Shown: positions 33,697-38,310 of the stretch, piece by piece
Layout of the letters: every line of letters begins with the position of its first letter
How positions within the stretch are numbered: position 1 is the first letter of the stretch
The notes under the pieces: generated by a model
The model's database searches: none
Seen by the model: only the letters and a program-made list of their open reading frames with translations
What the model was told of the DNA's origin: nothing
DNA from: Halorubrum saccharovorum DSM 1137
GTDB lineage: Archaea > Halobacteriota > Halobacteria > Halobacteriales > Haloferacaceae
Direction: 5' to 3'
NCBI RefSeq assembly: GCF_000337915.1
Contig: NZ_AOJE01000064.1
Span: 1 to 38,310 of the forward strand
Length of the DNA: 38,310 nucleotides
Made by a program: the position numbers and the translations under genes

Positions 33697-33921
33697 CTAC
33701 TCGTCGCTAGACCCGCTGAACGCGCCGAACGCGTACTCCAAGCCGAACATGACGACCGCCATCGTGAGGGCGCGAACGAGGAGGAGCTCCCCGCTCAGCG
33801 CCAGTCCGACGGCGAGAACACCGCTTCCGGACGCCGCTCCCAACACGGTCGCGTACCGCCCGCGGGAGAGGCCGCGCGCCCACTCGTCGCCGCGGTCGTA
33901 GAGCCGCTTCGCGGCCTTCAT
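33697..33921 (-). CDS. Small two-helix membrane protein
   Basis: 74 residues: a basic amphipathic start (MKAAKRLYDRGDEWARGLSRGRYATVLG), then two hydrophobic helices (~25-45 and ~47-66) and an acidic tail (SGSSDE). The function is unknown. ATG 33921 is the only start codon near the TATA-like GTATATTCG (33982-33990, minus), which would give a ~40-nt leader. It is convergent with the upstream plus-strand gene and divergent from purK. Confidence 0.75.
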   Translation of the reverse strand: MKAAKRLYDRGDEWARGLSRGRYATVLGAASGSGVLAVGLALSGELLLVRALTMAVVMFGLEYAFGAFSGSSDE

Positions 33922-33981
33922 ACCGTCGGCGAGCCGTTCCGGACGGAAATCGGTTCCGCACGGCTTCCTCGTCGCACGCCT

Positions 33982-33990
33982 CGAATATAC
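33982..33990 (-). promoter_or_regulatory. TATA box for the small membrane protein gene
   Basis: GTATATTCG on the minus strand, 61-69 nt before ATG 33921; it would leave a leader of about 40 nt. Confidence 0.45.
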
Positions 33991-34023
33991 ACGGTTGTGC
34001 CTATTTACTGGGTCGATGTGGGA

Positions 34024-34032
34024 ATATTTATG
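34024..34032 (+). promoter_or_regulatory. TATA box of purK
   Basis: ATATTTATG, 25-33 nt before ATG 34057; leaderless, one of the strongest boxes in the window. Confidence 0.65.
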
Positions 34033-34056
34033 CAGTAACGTTCGGTACGACCGTCC

Positions 34057-35232
34057 ATGTCGATCACTCTGCCGGGACCGACGCTCGGCGTCGTCGGCGG
34101 CGGACAGCTCGGTCGGATGATGGGCGAGGCGGTCGCGCGGCTCGGCGTCGAGGTCGTCGTGTTGGACCCGACGCCGGACTGTCCGGCTGCCCCCGTCGTG
34201 AGCGACCAGATCGTCGGCGACTTCGACGACGCCGACGCGATCCGCGAACTGGCGAGCCGCGTCGACGCGCTCACCTTCGAGATCGTGCTCGCGGACCCGG
34301 ACCTGCTCGCCGAGGCGGCCGCCGAACACGACGTGCCGGTCCACCCCGACCCGGACACGCTCCGCACTATTCAGGACAAGCTCGTCCAGAAGGAGGCGCT
34401 GGTCGACGCCGGGATCCCCGTCCCCGAGTTCGTCGCGGTCGCCACCGCCGAGGGGCTCGAACGCGTCGTCGAGGAGTTCGGCGGCGTCATGCTGAAGGCC
34501 CGCGAGGGCGGCTACGACGGTCGCGGGAACGTCCCGGTTCGGGACCCGGCCGATGCCGCCGCCGCGCTCGACGAGGTCGGCGGGAACGCGATGGCCGAGG
34601 AGCTCCTCGACTTCGAGCGCGAGATCGCCGTGATGGGACTGAAGGGGGCCGACGGCGAGACCCGGACGTACCCCGTCACCGAGACGGTCCACCGCGAGGA
34701 GATCCTCCGCGAGAGCGTCGCGCCGGCCCGGGCCGACGACGCGGTCGTCGCCGAGGCGGAGGCGGTCGCGAGAGACGTGCTCGACGTGCTCGACGGCCGG
34801 GGGGTCTTCGGGATCGAGCTGTTCGAGACCCGGGACGGCAACGTGCTCGTCAACGAGATCGCGCCGCGGCCGCACAACTCCGGCCACTGGACCATCGAGG
34901 GCGCGCGCACCTCGCAGTTCGAGAACCACGTCCGGGCCGTCCTCGGGTGGCCGCTCGGCCCGACCGACCTCGTCGCGCCGGCGGTCACCGCGAACGTCCT
35001 CGGCGATGTCGAGGAGACTCAGTCCGCGACCCTCTCGGGCGTCGACGACGTGCTCGCCGCGCCCGCCGCCGACCTGCACTGGTACGGGAAAGACGACGTG
35101 CGCCCGCTCCGGAAGATGGGGCACCTGACGGCGACGGCCGGAGGCGACGACCCGGACGCCGCCGCCGACCGCGACGCCCTGCTCTCGCGGGCGCGAGACC
35201 TCCGCGACGGGCTGACCTTTCGAGCCGAGTAG
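34057..35232 (+). CDS. purK: N5-carboxyaminoimidazole ribonucleotide synthase
   Basis: 391 residues; ATP-dependent carboxylation of AIR to N5-CAIR in purine synthesis. ATP-grasp fold with the family N-terminus (TLGVVGGGQLGRMMGEAV), KAREGGYDGRGN for ATP binding, FEREIAVMG, and the closing EIAPRPHNSGHWTIEGARTS. The start has a strong TATA box. Its partner purE is 1.4 kb downstream with an antisense gene between them, so the two are not in one operon. Confidence 0.98.
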   Translation: MSITLPGPTLGVVGGGQLGRMMGEAVARLGVEVVVLDPTPDCPAAPVVSDQIVGDFDDADAIRELASRVDALTFEIVLADPDLLAEAAAEHDVPVHPDPDTLRTIQDKLVQKEALVDAGIPVPEFVAVATAEGLERVVEEFGGVMLKAREGGYDGRGNVPVRDPADAAAALDEVGGNAMAEELLDFEREIAVMGLKGADGETRTYPVTETVHREEILRESVAPARADDAVVAEAEAVARDVLDVLDGRGVFGIELFETRDGNVLVNEIAPRPHNSGHWTIEGARTSQFENHVRAVLGWPLGPTDLVAPAVTANVLGDVEETQSATLSGVDDVLAAPAADLHWYGKDDVRPLRKMGHLTATAGGDDPDAAADRDALLSRARDLRDGLTFRAE

Positions 35233-35315
35233 CGAAAGCGACGCCACGACGGGGGCCACTCCCCTCCCGACGCTCCACGCGAGTCGCAGACGACCCGCGC
35301 CTCCGCACGCACCTC

Positions 35316-36539
35316 TCAGGAAAGCACTAGTAACCGCCCGCTCCCGGTCCCCGTCGCCACCGTCGCGAACAGCGTCCCGTCGGCGGCGGTGACGTAGCTC
35401 GCGCCGCCGTCGACCTCGCGCTCGAACCGCGTCCCGCCGACGCGGACCGACCGGAAACCGACGCCGCCGTCGACGCCGACCCCGCGGAGCCGTTCTCCGC
35501 CGACGTAGACCGTGTCGCCAACGACCGCCGGCGGCGTCGGTCGAACGGCGTTCCCGATATCGGTCCGCCACGCGTGGCTCCCGTTCTCCGCGTTCAGCGC
35601 GTACAGCCGTCCGCCGGAGGCCGCGAACACTCCGCCGTGACCGACCGCCATTCCGCCCTCGACGAACCCGCGAAGGTCGGCGCGCCACCGGGGCTCCCCG
35701 GCCGGGCCGAAACAGCGGATCGATCCGTCTCCCGCGCCGACGACCACGTCTCCCGACCCCCGTATCGACTCCCCGTCCGAGCCGCGAGACCCGACGACGG
35801 TCGGGGCGGTGCGGATCCCGGCGTCGACGGTCCGGGTCCAGCGCACGCGGCCGTCGTCGTCGACCGCGTACAGTTTCCCGCCGGCGGTCGCGGCGTAGAC
35901 GACGCCGTACACCGACGCCAGCGCGCGCGCGGCGGCACGCCGGACGATTCCGTCCAACCGGCGCTCCCACTGCAGTTCGCCCGTCGCGCCGTCGAACGCC
36001 CGGAGGTACTCGCCGGCGCCGATCACCACCCGGTGACCGTCCCCACGCTCGACGACGAGCGGCGTCGTCTCCCCGAAGACGTACTCGAACTCCCGGCTCC
36101 ACAGCCGCTCACCGGTGTCGAGTTCGCGAGCGACCAGCGTGTCGCTCTCCGGGACGTACGCCACGCCGTCCGCGACGGTCGGCGCCCCGGTGTAGCGAAA
36201 CGCGTCGTTGTCGTCGGGAGCGACGCCCCACCGCCGGCTCAGGTCTCCGCGGTCGAGCGCGACAACGTCCACGCCGGCGTTCAGAAGGACCGTCCCGGCG
36301 GTCACCACCGGGTCGCCGGCCGGGGTCCCGTCGAACTCGTGCGTCCGGTCGACGGTCGGGTCGTCGCGCGGCGCGACGCCGTTCGGAACCGCCCGGGAGT
36401 TCAAGTCGTCGCCGCCGCCGGTCGGCCAGTCGTACGTCTCGTCGGTACCGGGGTCGCCGTCGAACCCGCCGAGACAGCCGGCGGTAGCCGTCAGTCCGGT
36501 CGTTCCGAGACCGGCGAGAAACGCGCGTCTGGAGGGCAT
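35316..36539 (-). CDS. Tat lipoprotein with PQQ-like beta-propeller
   Basis: 407 residues. The N-terminus is a Tat lipoprotein signal (SRRAFLAGLGTTGLTATAGC, lipid-bearing Cys22). Then follow about seven PQQ-type blades with the pattern ALDxGDLxWRW or LYAVDDDGRVRWT (for example VVALDRGDLSRRWGV, LVARELDTGERLW, YALNAENGSHAWRT). Such propellers bind PQQ or simply act as scaffolds; no quinoprotein dehydrogenase catalytic residues are evident. It probably faces outward at the cell surface. The gene lies antisense between purK and purE, with a poor promoter context before ATG 36539. Confidence 0.88.
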   Translation of the reverse strand: MPSRRAFLAGLGTTGLTATAGCLGGFDGDPGTDETYDWPTGGGDDLNSRAVPNGVAPRDDPTVDRTHEFDGTPAGDPVVTAGTVLLNAGVDVVALDRGDLSRRWGVAPDDNDAFRYTGAPTVADGVAYVPESDTLVARELDTGERLWSREFEYVFGETTPLVVERGDGHRVVIGAGEYLRAFDGATGELQWERRLDGIVRRAAARALASVYGVVYAATAGGKLYAVDDDGRVRWTRTVDAGIRTAPTVVGSRGSDGESIRGSGDVVVGAGDGSIRCFGPAGEPRWRADLRGFVEGGMAVGHGGVFAASGGRLYALNAENGSHAWRTDIGNAVRPTPPAVVGDTVYVGGERLRGVGVDGGVGFRSVRVGGTRFEREVDGGASYVTAADGTLFATVATGTGSGRLLVLS

Positions 36540-36630
36540 GTTCGTCCGGAGGTTCCGTGGCCGGGCTCTTCGACTTTGTGATCGCTGGGGCGGCCGTCGG
36601 CGACGCGCCGGCCGGCCACCGGACCGGCAC

Positions 36631-36640
36631 GATTTACAAC
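36631..36640 (+). promoter_or_regulatory. TATA box of purE
   Basis: GATTTACAAC, 23-32 nt before ATG 36663. Confidence 0.6.
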
Positions 36641-36662
36641 CCGCCTCGCGTCACCCACATCC

Positions 36663-37271
36663 ATGACGACGGTCCAAGACCTGATCGACCGGCTCGAAGC
36701 GGAGGCGGCGGCCGACGCCGACCCCGAGACCACCCCCGACGTGGGGATCATCATGGGGTCGGACTCCGACCTCCCCGTCATGGAGGGCGCCTACGAGGCG
36801 CTCGACGAACTCGAGTTCGCCGAGCAGACCGACTTCGACGACGCCCCCGACGCGCGGTTCACCTACGAGAGCTACGTCGTCTCCGCCCACCGGACGCCGG
36901 AGCTCATGTACGCGTACGGGGAGACCGCGGCGGCCCGGGGGATCGATGTCGTGATCGCGGGCGCGGGCGGGAAGTCCGCAGACCTCCCGAACATGACCGC
37001 GTCGATCGCGTACCCGATCCCGGTGATCGGCGTCCCGGTTCAAGAGAAGTCGGTGGACTCGGTCATCGGAATGCCCACCGGGGCCCCGATCGTCGCCGTC
37101 GACGCCGGCAAGTCGTACAACGCCGCCCTGTCTGCCGCGCAGGTGCTCGCGCGCGAGCACGACGCCGTCGCGGAGCGGCTGATCGATCTCCACGAGAAAC
37201 AGAAAGCGGGCGTCGCGGACGTGTCGACCGCTCTCCACGATCTCGGGCTCGACGACTTCCGGAATCGATGA
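36663..37271 (+). CDS. purE: N5-carboxyaminoimidazole ribonucleotide mutase
   Basis: 202 residues; converts N5-CAIR from PurK to CAIR. Class I PurE motifs are present: GSDSD (32-36), SAHRTPE with the catalytic His76, and AGAGGKSADLPNM. An extra N-terminal helix of about 25 acidic residues precedes the core, and the length exceeds the bacterial 160-170 partly through this and a C-terminal tail. Its own TATA box makes it independent of purK. Confidence 0.97.
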   Translation: MTTVQDLIDRLEAEAAADADPETTPDVGIIMGSDSDLPVMEGAYEALDELEFAEQTDFDDAPDARFTYESYVVSAHRTPELMYAYGETAAARGIDVVIAGAGGKSADLPNMTASIAYPIPVIGVPVQEKSVDSVIGMPTGAPIVAVDAGKSYNAALSAAQVLAREHDAVAERLIDLHEKQKAGVADVSTALHDLGLDDFRNR

Positions 37272-37622
37272 GCAACTGCTCGCTTATAAATAGCTGCTGA
37301 CGCGGAGACCCCCGATTGCGCCCGCCTCGTGGCTCGCTCGGAGCCCCTGCGGTCGCCCGCGTCGCTCACAGCATCCAGCGAGAATCGGAGATTCTCTGCC
37401 AGCCGGCGCGCCACCGTACCGGATTTATACATTGGTTGCCGTCGCCGTCACCGGTAGCGTTTGCCCCGCACGGTGACCTTCCCGAGCCGGATCGACGGCT
37501 GCCAGTCGCGTCACCGCCGTTCCGACCGGAAACGGGCGATACCGGGCCGCTCGCGCGCGGGCACACAAGTCTCAACGCTTATGAGGGGGCGGTCCAAATC
37601 CTCGCACGTTACGGAGACCTAT
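37272..37622 (+). other. 351-nt gene-free region before nuoA
   Basis: Holds an inverted repeat at the purE stop (GAGCA-AC-TGCTC, 37270-37281), TATA-like boxes at 37283-37291 (CTTATAAAT) and 37422-37430 (GATTTATAC), a 7-bp hairpin GAGAATC-GGA-GATTCTC (37380-37396) and a TATA-like box for nuoA at 37577-37584. No ORF in it looks like a protein. A short unannotated transcript from the first box is possible. Confidence 0.45.
37577..37584 (+). promoter_or_regulatory. TATA-like box of nuoA
   Basis: GCTTATGA, 39-46 nt before ATG 37623; a transcript with a leader of ~15 nt. Confidence 0.45.
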
Positions 37623-38039
37623 ATGAGCGATTGGATAGCGATCGGCGCCTTGGCGGCCGTCGGCGTGCTCATCCCGCTGGGGATGATGTCAGTGTCGGCG
37701 TTGCTCCGTCCGAGCGTGCCTGAGACCGGTAAAAGTACCACCTACGAGTCCGGCGAGACCCCGACGGGCGGGACGCGGATCCGGTTCAACATTCAGTACT
37801 ACATGGTCGCGCTGTTGTTCGTCGTGTTCGACATCGAGACCGTGTTGCTGTTCCCGTGGGCCGTCATCTACCGTCCGGCGATCAGCGCTGGCGTGCCGAT
37901 GATCGACCTGCTGTGGCCGATGTTGGCGTTCGTCGGAATCCTCGCGATCGGGCTCGTCTGGGCGTGGCGCTCCGGCGCGATCAGCTGGGCCCGGAGTCCC
38001 CGCGCGACAAGTCGAAAGACGGAGCGTGACCTCAACTAA
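37623..38039 (+). CDS. nuoA: NADH-quinone oxidoreductase-like complex I subunit A
   Basis: 138 residues with three membrane helices (about 5-25, 62-82 and 90-112). The family signature is clear: YESGETPTGGTRIRFNIQYYMVALLFVVFDIETVLLFPW, where the acidic residue in the FDIE part lies in the second helix. It belongs to the membrane arm of haloarchaeal complex I, which lacks the NADH module and may use another electron donor. The frame extends upstream to 37461, but MSDWIAIGALAAVGV is the family start. Its TAA overlaps the nuoB ATG by one base. Confidence 0.95.
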   Translation: MSDWIAIGALAAVGVLIPLGMMSVSALLRPSVPETGKSTTYESGETPTGGTRIRFNIQYYMVALLFVVFDIETVLLFPWAVIYRPAISAGVPMIDLLWPMLAFVGILAIGLVWAWRSGAISWARSPRATSRKTERDLN

Positions 38040-38294
38040 TGAGCAGCGATCAACCATTCATCACCGACGAATCGCAAGTCGTAACCGAGACCCGCGACGC
38101 CCGGATGACCGGGCAGGGAGACCGCTTTAACTCCCGGCTCCGCGAGGCGTTCGGCTCCTCGCCGTTCATCCTCACCAAGTTCGACAAGTTCCTGAACTGG
38201 TGTCGCGGCTCCTCGATGTTCATGCTGCAGTTCGGCATCGCCTGCTGCAGCATCGAGATGATGCACACCTACGCGGTGAAACACGACCTCGACC
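38039..38294 (+). CDS. nuoB: Complex I subunit B (partial, truncated at window end)
   Basis: The first 85 residues are present. The hallmark GIACCSIEMM contains adjacent Cys69 and Cys70, two of the ligands of the N2 iron-sulfur cluster of the peripheral arm. The other two cysteines and the rest of the protein are missing because the contig ends. The real coding sequence runs to about 38294; the remaining bases are adapter, not gene. The ATG overlaps the nuoA stop by one base, so they are translated together. Confidence 0.9.
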
Positions 38295-38310
38295 CTGTCT
38301 CTTATACACA
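38295..38310. other. Nextera/Tn5 transposase adapter remnant
   Basis: CTGTCTCTTATACACA equals the start of the Tn5 mosaic-end adapter used in Nextera libraries. It directly interrupts nuoB after KHDLD, where homologues continue with normal protein sequence. It is a sequencing artefact, not biology. Confidence 0.95.

Noticed and set aside
33697-36102. 801-residue minus-strand frame
   Set aside because: Runs antisense through purK; only its last 74 residues, after the start at 33921, look like a real protein.
37461-37622. 54-residue upstream extension of NuoA
   Set aside because: Basic, low-complexity and not family-like; the nuoA start MSDWIAIG is clear.

Overview
The window looks like a piece of a haloarchaeal chromosome, probably a Halorubrum-like member of the Haloferacales. 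The DNA is very GC-rich and its proteins are strongly acidic. Most gene starts have a TATA-like box 23-35 nt upstream, which fits leaderless transcription. The gene families include haloarchaeal types: AglJ-like glycosyltransferase, presenilin-like PSH protease, aMBF1, a tubulin/CetZ-like GTPase, Tat lipoproteins and a DICT sensor. I see no tRNA, rRNA, CRISPR array, transposase or prophage. The genus is inferred, not proven.

Layout. 1-3036 (minus, open at the left edge) is one very long regulator: an N-terminal HTH/sensor part, a STAND-like P-loop NTPase and C-terminal TPRs. It is divergent from an acylating aldehyde dehydrogenase homologue (3154-4620) that lacks the expected catalytic cysteine. 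An HD-domain protein follows (4621-5484). 5821-12002 is a compact lysine operon, dapA-dapB-dapD-lysA-dapF-dapE, mostly joined by 4-nt overlaps; the dapC aminotransferase is absent. Next come a NYN-domain protein and a Tat lipoprotein solute-binding protein (12650-14572) whose two halves are in swapped order, a probable circular permutation. 14584-19854 (minus) holds a short AMP-binding-like protein, a cupin, dnaJ, dnaK and tpiA.

19990-23343 contains a DICT sensor translationally coupled to a DsbB-like membrane protein, the transcription factor aMBF1 and aroA. 23344-23814 has no credible gene but carries a TATA box, strong hairpins and a duplicated 28-bp motif. 23815-28409 (minus) holds PSH, another long non-coding stretch with a striking hairpin, a nitrilase overlapping an SRPBCC protein, two small haloarchaeal proteins and a PhoU/AbrB regulator. 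28585-33921 has a CheY-like receiver, a small conserved protein, AglJ-like glycosyltransferase, an AI-2E family exporter, a tubulin-like protein, an internally duplicated protein and a small membrane protein. purK and purE (two steps of purine synthesis) flank an antisense PQQ-like beta-propeller lipoprotein. The right end starts the complex I operon with nuoA and a truncated nuoB.

The last 16 bases match the Nextera/Tn5 transposase adapter, so the real sequence ends near 38294. The most unusual items are the permuted solute-binding protein, the cysteine-less dehydrogenase next to its putative regulator, and the structured intergenic RNAs near 23.4 and 25.4 kb.
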